Part shown: one piece after another, positions 23,860-33,654 of the stretch
Layout: the number at the start of each line of letters is the position of its first letter
Position numbering within the stretch: the stretch's first letter is position 1
NCBI RefSeq assembly: GCF_023502205.1
Contig: NZ_JAMFLG010000007.1
Coordinates: 62,001-126,000 of the forward strand
Direction of reading: 5' to 3'
Length of the DNA: 64,000 bases
From: Aquiflexum sp. TKW24L
Lineage (GTDB): Bacteria > Bacteroidota > Bacteroidia > Cytophagales > Cyclobacteriaceae
The notes under the pieces: generated by a model
The model's input: only the letters and a program-made list of their open reading frames with translations
Database searches by the model: none
Told to the model about the DNA's origin: nothing
Program-made: the position numbers and the translations under genes

Positions 23860-26800
23860 CTACTTCAACAATGTAAATGCACCACGTTGCTGCAGTGTTT
23901 GTTTTTGACCTTCTACATTGAAAAAGTACTCAATCATATAGGTATAAGTTCCTATCATAGCATCCTGATCTCCTATTTTTCCATCCCATCCTTTTTCCCC
24001 TGCGTAGACTAAGCTTCCCCATTTGTCATACACCCACAGGTTGAACTGGAGGTCACAATTGCTGACACCCTGAAAAAGACCATCCTTTGGTAAAAATCCA
24101 GTCGGCATCCTGAGAATGGGAACACCTTCCTCCATTGTTCCAAAAACCTTCTTTTGGCAGCCATTTGCATCTTCGACTGTCAATCCATATTCTCCTGAAG
24201 GAATATCTATGATATTAGGAGCTGTACTGTTTTCCCAATCCCAAAGGAACAAAAACGGTGCAACTCCACCTTGGGGAATGGCCAAAAGAGAGCCGTTTGC
24301 CAATCCTGAACAGGCAAACTTTTGAATCTGAAAATCAACCGAAATAGCCGGAGGAGAATCGATGGTCACCTCTAAAATAAATTCACAACCAATAACATCT
24401 TTTACCACCAAGCGGTGTTCCCCTCTCGGTAATCCAAAAACCTCCAATTGATTTTCATTTGCTACAAAATCAAATCCTTCTACCCTATATGGCTTTGTCC
24501 CACCTTGGAGCTCAAAATCAACCTTTCCATCTGCTAAGTCAAAACAACTTGCATTTGTGATAGTTGGCGTTCCTATCAATTCAAATGCTTGAGATGATGA
24601 TATTTCAAGGTTCTCAAAGAAAATTTCGCAGCCACCCGAATCCTTGACCAAAACTGAATAAACCCCAGTTCCCAACCCTTCTGCCAACGAACCTTTCAAT
24701 ATTGGATCATGTGACCATTCGAAAGTAAAATCGCCTGTCCCCCCAATGGCTAAAATTTCTATTCTTCCCAACTTGGAACCTTCACATATTTCTTCAGTAA
24801 AAGTAATCAAACTGGCTTCCATTGGCGGATTGACTTTAACCTTGAGCCTTTTGGATTCCCCTCCACAGGAGGTATTGATTTGACTGTATTCCTCAAACCA
24901 GATTTCACCTTGAGATCCAACTCCCTGCCATTGCACGTTTACCTCGGTGGCATTTTCACCTGAAATGATGGTACCACCGGTAACGAACCATTGGTATTTT
25001 CGGTCAGGAATCAGGTTTTTCACTTTGTAAGTGAAATTATCGCTTTCACCAAAACAAATCTGACTTCGTCCTTCCGGAAAATCAGGTTCAATGGCCTCAT
25101 TGATCAAAATCTGCAACTCGACGGGAGAACCTTGACATCCTTGGTTTGTCATAGGAATAGCAATCACTTTAGCAGCGGGATCAAAATCACCCCACCGGAT
25201 TTTTGCGGAATAATTATCCGAGTCAATGATTTCACCGCCTGTGACTTCCCAAATGACTTTTTCAGTGTTTTGATAATTCTCAAAAACATAAATCACCTCA
25301 TCGATCAAAGGACAGACATTGTCGGCACCTGAAATTTCGCCTGAAGATTCGACTACCTCAACATCAAAAAAAGCCTCTTCAATCTGATCGCATGCACGGT
25401 CTCCGGTGAATGCCACGATTTTAATCTGATAAATCCCCGGTTTTTCAAACAAATGATCAACTACCTGACCTTCCTGCATGTCTGTTCCATCTCCAAAAGT
25501 CCACTCAAAAATCTCAAATTTAGGGTTTGAAGGAATGATTTTCCAGGCACCTGTTTCACCCAGACAAGCAACTTTATCCCCTTCTACCTCAAAATCGTAC
25601 TTAACTTCCGTTTCGAAATTTAAGTTGGAAAGGCTTGCACCTGCAGAATAGCCATATGATTCAATAAATCCGGATCCATATACATAGGCAATTACACCAT
25701 CCGGATTGGTCATGGTATGTACTCCTTCCGATACATCAACTTGTGCGTAAACATAACCTGGATTGCCGGGAACAGGTAAAAATTGATTTCCTACATTAAC
25801 TCCATCTAGAATAGTTTTCCCCTGAGATCCTGTTTTGGTAATGATATTGACGTAATGGTTGATAATACCTACCACTTTTACTGCTGAAAAAGCAACACTT
25901 TTTATCAATTGAGGATTGGGACTAAGGGTGATCATAGTCGGGTCACCATTGCTGGCAGTTGGCCCATTCTGAACATTGCACCATTGGCTTTTAGCAAAAA
26001 CAGTCACTGCAATCGGTTTTGTGGCGGTAATGTTTGCCAATTCTTCAGGCCCAAAAAAGTACACTGAAAACTTTCCTGAATTTAAATTCCCTTGAGAAAC
26101 CCCGTTAAGAAATACCTGCGTGTTGTTTTCAGATGCAAGGATTTTGACCATTTCACCTGAAGTCCTTCCCTTCAAGGGAACATGGATATATTCCTTTCCC
26201 CAAGAAAAAAGCGGATAGGCTTGTTGGTATAAATGATCACCTGTGGTTCCTTCACAGTCCGTACCCACAGAAGTCATCTTATTTCCCCCAAAGACTGCGA
26301 CATTTTTACAATCCCCATCCTGACCTCCAATGACCCTAACCCTTGTTCCTGTCAAATCTCCAATCGCTTTGATCTGGTAGGTTTCCCCTTTCTTTAATTT
26401 AATATTGATAGGTGCTCCAGCCGGAATGGTATTGACAGTTGCTGTGGTTGTAGTTATTTCCACATCGGTATCATCTTCAACTGCCACGACCAAAAGTGTA
26501 CTTTCATAATTGATATTATTTCCACCAGATACACCAGGTGGAAATTTTTCAGCATGGGCAGTTACCAGATAATCCTTGCCCAAAGAAGAAAGCGGTAAAA
26601 CAACCGTGCCGTCCGCACTCCTTTGTCTGAAATTGAAAGCATGGACAGCTATATTTCCATCTGCGATAATTGATACTGCGAGGTTTTCTATCTTTCCGGA
26701 TGTTCGGTGGATAATGTCTATTCCATCCTGGGGAAAATCATAAACAAACTGCTCCCCTGATTTAATTGAAAATGGTATGGTATTATTTGTGTATTGGATG

Positions 26801-26997
26801 ATACCATTTGCATCTTCGCTAGCAGAGATAATGATAGAAGCTTGGTCAATTCTATTTGGGACTATACGGTTGTTTTCCATAAAGCCCAAATAGAATTCCC
26901 TGCCAATGGTGGAAAGCTGGCCAAATCCGGGGTTAACACAGCCGAAAATCAGCATCAAAAAGAACACATAAGTAAAGAATTTACCCTTGAACCCCAT
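23860..26997 (-). CDS. Large T9SS surface protein, IgGFc-binding-like and PKD domains, paralog 1
   Basis: 1,045 residues. Signal peptide to about residue 27 (FGCVNPGFGQ). Residues ~28-460 are an IgGFc-binding-protein-like region (REFYLGFMENN, SADGTVVLPLSSLGKDY, VAVFGGNKMTSVG, PLKGRTSGEMVKIL). Then comes a PKD domain (EWTFGDGTDMQEGQ), PKD-like beta modules (VTGGEI, TGGTIISG), and three SprB-like repeats (GGTGDFTFEWSH, GGTKPYRVEG, GGVAPFLFLWDW). The end (LRMPTGFLPKDG ... YDKWGSLVYAGEKGWDGK) is the gliding-motility-associated C-terminal domain, the type B T9SS secretion signal. Likely adhesive and cell-surface or secreted. ATG at 26997 chosen over an upstream TTG. Confidence 0.9.
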   Translation of the reverse strand: MGFKGKFFTYVFFLMLIFGCVNPGFGQLSTIGREFYLGFMENNRIVPNRIDQASIIISASEDANGIIQYTNNTIPFSIKSGEQFVYDFPQDGIDIIHRTSGKIENLAVSIIADGNIAVHAFNFRQRSADGTVVLPLSSLGKDYLVTAHAEKFPPGVSGGNNINYESTLLVVAVEDDTDVEITTTTATVNTIPAGAPINIKLKKGETYQIKAIGDLTGTRVRVIGGQDGDCKNVAVFGGNKMTSVGTDCEGTTGDHLYQQAYPLFSWGKEYIHVPLKGRTSGEMVKILASENNTQVFLNGVSQGNLNSGKFSVYFFGPEELANITATKPIAVTVFAKSQWCNVQNGPTASNGDPTMITLSPNPQLIKSVAFSAVKVVGIINHYVNIITKTGSQGKTILDGVNVGNQFLPVPGNPGYVYAQVDVSEGVHTMTNPDGVIAYVYGSGFIESYGYSAGASLSNLNFETEVKYDFEVEGDKVACLGETGAWKIIPSNPKFEIFEWTFGDGTDMQEGQVVDHLFEKPGIYQIKIVAFTGDRACDQIEEAFFDVEVVESSGEISGADNVCPLIDEVIYVFENYQNTEKVIWEVTGGEIIDSDNYSAKIRWGDFDPAAKVIAIPMTNQGCQGSPVELQILINEAIEPDFPEGRSQICFGESDNFTYKVKNLIPDRKYQWFVTGGTIISGENATEVNVQWQGVGSQGEIWFEEYSQINTSCGGESKRLKVKVNPPMEASLITFTEEICEGSKLGRIEILAIGGTGDFTFEWSHDPILKGSLAEGLGTGVYSVLVKDSGGCEIFFENLEISSSQAFELIGTPTITNASCFDLADGKVDFELQGGTKPYRVEGFDFVANENQLEVFGLPRGEHRLVVKDVIGCEFILEVTIDSPPAISVDFQIQKFACSGLANGSLLAIPQGGVAPFLFLWDWENSTAPNIIDIPSGEYGLTVEDANGCQKKVFGTMEEGVPILRMPTGFLPKDGLFQGVSNCDLQFNLWVYDKWGSLVYAGEKGWDGKIGDQDAMIGTYTYMIEYFFNVEGQKQTLQQRGAFTLLK

Positions 26998-27277
26998 TCT
27001 CAATTATACTTATTTCAGCATGTAATTTATCAATAAAATCATTGTTAATCAGTGTAGGATCCTTCTAAAGAAGTATTTTGGAGTCATATTGTTGTCAATA
27101 ATCTGAAAAACTTTTTACAGGACTTTCACATTAATCTTCACTGTCTTTGAACTTTCCAATAAATTGGCTTGTAAATTATTCTTAAAAAGCCAAAACAGGA
27201 TAAGTTTTGATTTTTTGGTTCAAATAAATCAAACCGGAAAAGGAGATTTTGCTTATGAGTGACAAATCCAAACCCCT

Positions 27278-30200
27278 CTATTTCAACAAGGTAAATACTC
27301 CTTTATATTCCTCTTTCAATAGTTCGCCATTTACATTTGCTGTGAACAAAAACAAGTACGTATAGGCCCCTACTGGGGCATCTTCGCCGTTTACTTTTCC
27401 ATCCCATCCCGTATCACCTGAATAAACCAAACTCCCCCACCTATTAAATATTTTCAGCATAAATGGCACCTCGCAGTTTGAAACAGGACCGAATGGACCA
27501 TCTGAGGGAATAAAACCCGTAGGCATCCTCAATTTTGGCATTTCTTCTTTTATTTCACCCCGGCCTTGACTGATGCAACCCCTGCTATCTTGGATATTTA
27601 CAGAATATATACCTTTTGGTAGGTCGGCTAAAGTGGTTCCCTGATTGCCATTATAATCCCAGTTGTATGAGAATGGTGGTGTTCCTTTGTTGGAAAAAAC
27701 ATACAATTCTCCATTGGATTGACCAGGACAGCTGGCTTTTTGGACACGGACATCAACTGCTTCCTGTAAAGGTGAGTCTATAATAAAAGAAACAGGTACT
27801 ATACAGCCATTGGCATCTGTAATAGTGTAAGTGTGGCTTCTGCCTTCAAGATTTGATAATACAAATTCATTCTCTAAAATTGAAGCAGATTCAAAATCGA
27901 TAGAATAGGGACTTACCCCACCTTGAACTTTGACCACGACAGCGCCATCTGCCCTTCCAAAACAAGAAGTCGCAGTAGTTACCGTGCTGGTTATACCAAG
28001 AATATCCGGCTGCTTAATAAGCAAATTATCAATCATGACAAAACAGCCGAAAGCATCTGTTACCTTCACAGAATAGCTGCCTGCAGCAAGATCAGGAGCA
28101 TTAGGTGAATTTAATGAAGGCAAATGAGACCATTGAAAAGTATATGGAGCTTTTCCTCCTGTAACGGCTAAGCGCAACTGACCAGTAGATTCTCCAAAAC
28201 ATAATACATCAATTTTTTCCGATACCGATGCTTCAAGCAGTGGATTGACCACAATATCCAAGAAAGGTGAAGTCCCTTCGCAAAAATCATCCAACAGGCT
28301 GTATTCTCTATACCATATTTTTCCGGTGATACCTGGAATTTTCCAATTGACCTTAACAGTTCCTCCGCTATTTCCGTTGACAAATTCTCCCCCTTCAATA
28401 AACCATTCATACGCGCGGTTGGAAGATTCGGAATCCACCTTATATTCATCTTCCCTTTGAGGATCAAAACAAATGTCAGAAGCTCCTATGGGTACTTCGG
28501 CTTCAATCAAAGGGTTGATCACAACAGCCAAGCTCATTTCTTCACCGATACAACCTTCCGTGGTATATGGAAGAGCAATGATTTTTGCATTGGAATTGGC
28601 CGCTCCCCAGCGGACCGTTACTTGAAGGTTCTCTTCATCAATATTTATGATTTCACCACCTTCGGCTTTCCAATCAATTTTTCCAAAGTCGAATTCTGAT
28701 ATAATTCCATAGGTTATTTCTTCCACTAAAGGACAAACCTTCGAAATGCCCCTGATTATGCCTTCCGTTTTGATGACGGTTACATTGAATTTGACTTCCT
28801 GCTGCTCATCGCAAGAATTCTCACTGATCGATGCGATTACTTTGATTTCATATTCCCCTACCTCAGTGTAAGTATGAGGAACCTCTTGGCCGACCACCGG
28901 GTCGGAACCATCACCAAAATCCCAAACAAAATAAGTGAATAGCTTATTTTCCGGAGTAATTTCCCACAATGCTTCATTATTGTAGCATGCCACTTTATCA
29001 CCAATCACTTCAAAACCATATTTGCTTTTGGTTTCAAAATTCAAATTGTCCAGGTTAGCCCCAACTGCAAACCCATAAGATTCGATATATCCAAATCCAT
29101 ACACATAGCCAATGAGCCCATCAGGATTGCTCAAGGTGTGAGAACCCTGAAAAATAGAAATTCTTGCATAAGAATATTCAGTACTTCCGAGAATCGGGGA
29201 AAATTGGTTGCCTACATTGTTGCCATCAAGTCTAGTCTGGTCTTTGGATGCCGTTTTTACTATAATATTCACATAATGACTAGTAATAGATGGAAGTTGA
29301 AGCGCATTGAAAGTGATGTTTTTTAGCAATTGCTGATTGGGACTGTAGGTGATCATAAATGGATCGCCATCATTGAAAAACGATTGGTTGGCATCGTTAC
29401 AACCCTGACTTTTTGCAAATACAGTTACGGATGACGGTTTGTCGGTCTTGATATTTGCAAGTTCATTGGAATTAAAATTAAGAGTAATAAATTTTCCTGC
29501 ATTGATGACGCCCCTGTTTACCCCATTTACAATTACAGAGGTATTGTCCTCGGATCCCAAAACCTTAACCAATTCCCCGGAAGACCTACCTGCCAATGGT
29601 ATGTGAAAAAATTCTGTTCCCCATGTATTTACAGGATAAGCCTGCTGAAATAAATTGTCATTTGCCTGACCACAATCTCCAACACTTGTCCATTTATTTC
29701 CACCAAAGACTGCCAAATTTTTACATTCTTCGACATTTTCCCCTATAACCCTAACTCTTGTTCCTGTCAGGTCTCCCCTTGCTTTAATCTGGTAACTTTG
29801 CCCTCTATTGAGGGAAATTAAAAAAGGGATCAATGCCAAATTCCCAGACAGGGTTTCGACAGATGGTGTGATTTCAACGCGGGTATTGTTTTCCACCCCA
29901 ACGATCAATAAAGTGCTTTCATTATTGACATTTGCGTTATAATTAACTATTGTAGTCATTACCTCAAAATGCGAAGTGATATAGTAATCCTTTCCCAAGG
30001 TCGTAATCGGCAAAATCACTGTACCATCAGCAGACCGAAATCTTTCATTGAAGGCATAAACTGATACTTTGCCTGTGGAGTTGATATATACACTCTTTGA
30101 TTCTATTACCCCGGTTGTCCTATGGAGGATGTCAAAATCATTGATCTGGTGAAAAAATTGCTGACCGGCAGCTAAGGAAAATGGATAGGTTCGCCCTGCA

Positions 30201-30406
30201 TATTCCAAAACACCCTGTGAAGGTTCACTCGCTGTAATCACCACAACACCCCTGTCAGGCGCATCCGGAGGAACCCCATGGTTTTCCATAAACCCAAATA
30301 AGAACTCCTTTCCTAAAGTCGTTACCTGAGAATAGCCATCTACAGCAAAAACAATTTGCAGGACTGCAATGACAAAGAAGATGGCCGAAAACTGTTTTAC
30401 TCTCAT
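27278..30406 (-). CDS. Large T9SS surface protein, IgGFc-binding-like and PKD domains, paralog 2
   Basis: 1,042 residues with the same domain order as its neighbour: signal peptide (ends VDGYSQ), KEFLFGFMENHG, SADGTVILPITTLGKDY, VFGGNKWTSVG, PKD (WDFGDGSDPVVGQ), PKD-like modules, three SprB-like repeats (GGKAPYTFQWSH, GGVSPYSIDFES, GTPPFSYNWDY) and the type B T9SS C-terminal domain (LRMPTGFIPSDG ... FNRWGSLVYSGDTGWDGK). A tandem duplication that has diverged throughout. 274 bp separate the two genes, so each probably has its own promoter. ATG at 30406. Confidence 0.9.
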   Translation of the reverse strand: MRVKQFSAIFFVIAVLQIVFAVDGYSQVTTLGKEFLFGFMENHGVPPDAPDRGVVVITASEPSQGVLEYAGRTYPFSLAAGQQFFHQINDFDILHRTTGVIESKSVYINSTGKVSVYAFNERFRSADGTVILPITTLGKDYYITSHFEVMTTIVNYNANVNNESTLLIVGVENNTRVEITPSVETLSGNLALIPFLISLNRGQSYQIKARGDLTGTRVRVIGENVEECKNLAVFGGNKWTSVGDCGQANDNLFQQAYPVNTWGTEFFHIPLAGRSSGELVKVLGSEDNTSVIVNGVNRGVINAGKFITLNFNSNELANIKTDKPSSVTVFAKSQGCNDANQSFFNDGDPFMITYSPNQQLLKNITFNALQLPSITSHYVNIIVKTASKDQTRLDGNNVGNQFSPILGSTEYSYARISIFQGSHTLSNPDGLIGYVYGFGYIESYGFAVGANLDNLNFETKSKYGFEVIGDKVACYNNEALWEITPENKLFTYFVWDFGDGSDPVVGQEVPHTYTEVGEYEIKVIASISENSCDEQQEVKFNVTVIKTEGIIRGISKVCPLVEEITYGIISEFDFGKIDWKAEGGEIINIDEENLQVTVRWGAANSNAKIIALPYTTEGCIGEEMSLAVVINPLIEAEVPIGASDICFDPQREDEYKVDSESSNRAYEWFIEGGEFVNGNSGGTVKVNWKIPGITGKIWYREYSLLDDFCEGTSPFLDIVVNPLLEASVSEKIDVLCFGESTGQLRLAVTGGKAPYTFQWSHLPSLNSPNAPDLAAGSYSVKVTDAFGCFVMIDNLLIKQPDILGITSTVTTATSCFGRADGAVVVKVQGGVSPYSIDFESASILENEFVLSNLEGRSHTYTITDANGCIVPVSFIIDSPLQEAVDVRVQKASCPGQSNGELYVFSNKGTPPFSYNWDYNGNQGTTLADLPKGIYSVNIQDSRGCISQGRGEIKEEMPKLRMPTGFIPSDGPFGPVSNCEVPFMLKIFNRWGSLVYSGDTGWDGKVNGEDAPVGAYTYLFLFTANVNGELLKEEYKGVFTLLK

Positions 30407-30751
30407 TACTCCGAAATTCAAGCGAAAATATAAAATAAACTTATGGGTATAAAAATTATTTTTTGAACGAAATGCAATTTTCTTTTTATAACATGTAATT
30501 TTTTACGAACCAAACCCATTTTTCACAATTCTTCTCTTTTGGAATAGAAGATTCAAAATTCCTTATTAATGATTTTTCTCATGCCGAAAATATTTTATCC
30601 AAAAACATTAATGGTCCTAATTTTAAAAGGATTAGGACTCTGATAGTGGAATTTACTCGATTGAAATGATTTTTTTTCAAGTTATTGAACTTCATAATTT
30701 GAAACCCAAAAAAATTAATTTAGTTTGGACAACCCAAACTTAAATACATCT
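30407..30751. other. AT-rich divergent intergenic region, 345 bp
   Basis: Upstream of both paralog 2 (minus) and the NfeD-like gene (plus). A TTAGTTTG box at 30720-30727 is a likely -10 for the plus-strand operon. A minus-strand TATTTTCG-like box just before 30406 may serve the surface protein. No gene or RNA recognised. Confidence 0.45.
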
Positions 30752-31318
30752 ATGGAAAATTTTAACGAGCTGGATTCTTTGCTCAGGATCTTCTGGTACT
30801 TGGCAATACCTTCAACATTGATATTTTTGATACAAACCATCATGACGTTTGTTGGTGTAGATGCCTCAGATGGCCTGCAGGCGGATTTTGACAGTAATCT
30901 AGAGGGAACTACAGGTCCGTTTCAGATTTTCTCCTTTCGCAACCTGATACATTTTATGTTGGGTTTCGGATGGACAGGGATTTCGTTTTATTCAATTATA
31001 GAAAATAAGACATTGTTGATCGCATTGGCATTTTTGGTGGGATTAGGGTTTGTAGCCATGTTTTTTTTCATCATTGGACAGATCAGAAAACTTGCTGAAG
31101 ACAATACATTCAAAATTTCGGATACTATCGGAAAAACCGGTGAGGTTTACCTTACCATACCTGAAAGAAAATCAGGAATAGGCAAAGTTCAGATCAGCAC
31201 CAAAGGTTCCTTCAAGGAATTACGGGCGATCACAGAATCAGAAACACTCAATTCCGGAACATTGGTAAAGATCAAATCCATTGATTCTGATAATATTCTT
31301 CTTGTAGAAAAACTTTAA
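30752..31318 (+). CDS. NfeD-like membrane protein (flotillin partner)
   Basis: 188 residues. About three membrane segments (FWYLAIPSTLIFLIQTIM, MLGFGWTGISFYSII, ALAFLVGLGFVAMFFFII) precede a C-terminal OB-fold (about 125-188, GKTGEVYLTIPERKSG..LVKIKSIDSDNILLVEKL), the arrangement of short NfeD proteins. In many bacteria such genes sit beside a flotillin and the products organise membrane microdomains. The flotillin follows 12 bp later. The ATG at 30752 is used because an earlier TTG overlaps the promoter. Confidence 0.8.
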   Translation: MENFNELDSLLRIFWYLAIPSTLIFLIQTIMTFVGVDASDGLQADFDSNLEGTTGPFQIFSFRNLIHFMLGFGWTGISFYSIIENKTLLIALAFLVGLGFVAMFFFIIGQIRKLAEDNTFKISDTIGKTGEVYLTIPERKSGIGKVQISTKGSFKELRAITESETLNSGTLVKIKSIDSDNILLVEKL

Positions 31319-31330
31319 CAATTCACTTAT

Positions 31331-32857
31331 ATGGAAATAATTTATATTTTAGTAGCAGCGGTAGTTGTATTTTTTGTCATGATTTCCGCTTTGGTATCAA
31401 GGTACAAAAGGTGCCCTTCAGATAAAATATTGGTGGTATACGGACGCACAGGTGGAACTTCTGCCAAATGTATCCATGGAGGGGGCGCATTTATATGGCC
31501 TGTGATCCAGGATTATGCATACTTAGATCTCAAACCGATTTCTATTGAAGCCAACCTGACCAATGCCTTAAGCCGCCAAAACATCCGGGTTGATGTTCCC
31601 TGCCGGTTTACAATTGCGATTTCTACTGAAACTGACAGTATGGGCAATGCTGCAGAAAGGCTTTTGGGATTAACTCCCGATCAAATCCAAGAATTGTCAA
31701 AAGATATCCTCTTTGGCCAATTGAGATTGGTTATCGCAACCATGACAATAGAAGAAATCAATTCAGACAGGGATAAATTTTTGGACAACATTTCCAAAAA
31801 TGTCGATACAGAATTGAAAAAAATCGGACTAAAGCTGATCAACGTCAACGTAACAGATATCAAAGATGAGTCAGGATATATCGAGGCGTTGGGAAAAGAA
31901 GCTGCTGCAAAAGCCATCAATGAAGCCAAAATCTCTGTTGCCGAACAAGAGAAAATAGGTGAAACAGGGAAAGCAATGGCTGACCGAGAGCGGGATGTAC
32001 AAATTGCAGAAACCCACAGGGATCGCGATGTCAAAATAGCCATTACCCATAAATCCCGGGAAGTAAGTATCGCTGAGGCATTTAAAGATGAATCCATTGG
32101 TAAGGCTGAAGCAGAAAGAGATACAAGGGTCAAAACTTCTGAGGCAAACGCTTTGGCAGTAAAAGGTGAAAATGAGGCCAAAATCTCCATCGCCCAATCG
32201 GATTCAAATAGAAGAGAAAGAGAGGCTGAGGCCCAGAGGACAGCACTCGCTGCAGAAAAAGTACAGCAAGCACGTGCGTTAGAGGAATCATACCTTGCAG
32301 AGCAAAAAGCCGAGACAGCCCGTTCTGAAAGGGAAAGGTCGACCCAGATCGCCAATGTGGTGGTTCCTTCTGAAATCGCCAAACAAAAAGCAATCATCGA
32401 AGCCCAAGCCGAGGCCGAGAGAATCAGAGAACAGGCCAAAGGTGAAGCTGATGCGATTTTTGCTAAAATGGATGCTGAGGCAAGAGGGCTATATGAAATA
32501 TTAACCAAGCAGGCGGAGGGTTACAGGCAGGTAGTAGATGCGGCCGGTGGGGATCCAAACAAAGCGTTCCAATTACTATTGATCGAAAAACTTCCTGAAC
32601 TCGTCAAGACTCAGGTAGAAGCTGTCAAAAATATTAAAATCGATAAAGTCACTGTTTGGGATTCAGGCGCAAATGGTGACAATGGAAATGGATCAACCGC
32701 CAATTTTGTGTCCGGTTTAATGAAAAGTGTCCCTCCCTTAAATGACCTTTTCAACATGGCAGGATTAAATCTCCCTAGTTATCTGAAAGGAGCTGAAGAA
32801 GCCAATGTGGTTAAAGAAGAAAAAGATTCAAAGAAAAAAGAATCTAACCCAGAATAA
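31331..32857 (+). CDS. Flotillin-family membrane scaffold protein
   Basis: 508 residues. One N-terminal membrane anchor (EIIYILVAAVVVFFVMISALV), an SPFH/band-7 domain (about 30-190; DKILVVYGRTGG, VDVPCRFTIAIS, LKKIGLKLINVNVTDI) and a long Ala/Glu-rich coiled coil (about 195-400) made of irregular repeats such as DRDVKIAITHKSREVSIAEA. A flexible lysine-rich tail ends it. This is the bacterial flotillin (YqiK/YuaG-like) plan. The coiled coil produces long open frames on the opposite strand that are not genes. Operon with the NfeD-like gene; terminator 10 bp downstream. Confidence 0.92.
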   Translation: MEIIYILVAAVVVFFVMISALVSRYKRCPSDKILVVYGRTGGTSAKCIHGGGAFIWPVIQDYAYLDLKPISIEANLTNALSRQNIRVDVPCRFTIAISTETDSMGNAAERLLGLTPDQIQELSKDILFGQLRLVIATMTIEEINSDRDKFLDNISKNVDTELKKIGLKLINVNVTDIKDESGYIEALGKEAAAKAINEAKISVAEQEKIGETGKAMADRERDVQIAETHRDRDVKIAITHKSREVSIAEAFKDESIGKAEAERDTRVKTSEANALAVKGENEAKISIAQSDSNRREREAEAQRTALAAEKVQQARALEESYLAEQKAETARSERERSTQIANVVVPSEIAKQKAIIEAQAEAERIREQAKGEADAIFAKMDAEARGLYEILTKQAEGYRQVVDAAGGDPNKAFQLLLIEKLPELVKTQVEAVKNIKIDKVTVWDSGANGDNGNGSTANFVSGLMKSVPPLNDLFNMAGLNLPSYLKGAEEANVVKEEKDSKKKESNPE

Positions 32858-32867
32858 TAATCGTACA

Positions 32868-32912
32868 AATGCTTTCGGTGATTTGGTTAAAATCAACCGG
32901 AAGCATTTTTTA
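32868..32912 (+). terminator. Terminator of the NfeD-flotillin operon
   Basis: AATGCTTTCGGT / ACCGGAAGCATT stem (one mismatch), 16-nt loop, then TTTTTATTTT. It covers the region just before the next gene's ATG at 32923. Confidence 0.85.
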
Positions 32913-32922
32913 TTTTGAGACT

Positions 32923-33255
32923 ATGAACCGACGGTTTTGCTTAACCCTTGATTTAATAAATGATCCACAACTCATTGAGGAATATGAGGTTTATCACCAA
33001 TCTGTCAAACCTGAAATCCTCCAAAGTTTTAGGGATGCAGGGATACTTTCCATGGAATTATACCGTTGGGAAAATAGGTTATGCATGATTATTGAAGTGG
33101 ATTCAAGCTTTTCATTTGAAAGGAAAGCAGAATTGGATGCCAATAACCCAAAAGTGCAAGAGTGGGAAAACCTCATGTCAACTTACCAACAAAAGTTGCC
33201 TAACAGTAAAGTGAATGAAAAATGGCAATTGATGAAAAGAATATTTGAGAGTTGA
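32923..33255 (+). CDS. L-rhamnose mutarotase (RhaM)-like protein
   Basis: 110 residues matching the RhaM/DUF718 ferredoxin-like fold: MNRRFCLTLDLINDP, the family signature EVYHQSVKPEILQSFRDAGI, SMELYRWENRLCMIIE and NPKVQEWENLMSTYQQKLP. Characterised relatives interconvert alpha and beta anomers of L-rhamnose or L-fucose. No other rhamnose or fucose gene lies nearby, so the substrate is open. An in-frame TTG/ATG further upstream would start inside the terminator hairpin, so the ATG at 32923 is used. Confidence 0.82.
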   Translation: MNRRFCLTLDLINDPQLIEEYEVYHQSVKPEILQSFRDAGILSMELYRWENRLCMIIEVDSSFSFERKAELDANNPKVQEWENLMSTYQQKLPNSKVNEKWQLMKRIFES

Positions 33256-33280
33256 AAATTAATTATTTTTCCTATTTTTG
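33252..33280 (+). promoter_or_regulatory. Bacteroidota-type promoter of merR-dprA
   Basis: TTG (33252-33254), 18-nt spacer, TATTTTTG (33273-33280). It begins inside the last codons of the rhaM-like gene. Confidence 0.6.
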
Positions 33281-33303
33281 GTTAAAGTAATGCTTTAAAG
33301 CCC

Positions 33304-33654
33304 GTGCCGTACAAAGAAAAAGAAATCGAAAAAAAATACTACTCCATCGGAGAAGTTGCCAGCATGTTCAAAGTTGCCCCATCCCTGATTCGGTATTGGG
33401 AAGGGGAGTTTGATATCATCAAACCCAAAAAAGACAAAAAAGGAAACCGTAGGTTTACCAAAGATGATATCGAAAAAATCAGGTATATCTATCAATTGGT
33501 AAAAATCAAAGGATACACGCTTCAAGGTGCCCAAGAAGTAATCCGAGGGGACCACCACACTGTATTTGATAAAGCAGCTATGGTTGACAGACTTCATCAA
33601 ATCAAACGATTTTTAATAGAAATACGGGACACAATGCATGTCGAATCCAAATAA
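33304..33654 (+). CDS. MerR-family transcriptional regulator
   Basis: 116 residues starting with a GTG (MPYKEKEIEKKYYSIGEVA). The winged-helix DNA-binding domain (SIGEVASMFKVAPSLIRYWE, NRRFTKDDIEKIRYIYQLV, GYTLQGAQEVI) is followed by a short helical tail and no effector domain. Members like this are universal in Bacteroidota, with unknown targets. The only ATG upstream (33290) is out of frame. The stop overlaps dprA by 17 bp, so the two are translationally linked. Confidence 0.9.
   Translation: MPYKEKEIEKKYYSIGEVASMFKVAPSLIRYWEGEFDIIKPKKDKKGNRRFTKDDIEKIRYIYQLVKIKGYTLQGAQEVIRGDHHTVFDKAAMVDRLHQIKRFLIEIRDTMHVESK

Noticed and set aside
31681-32508. 275-residue reading frame opposite the flotillin gene
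   Set aside because: It is the antisense of the Ala/Glu-rich coiled coil, low in complexity and without a domain.
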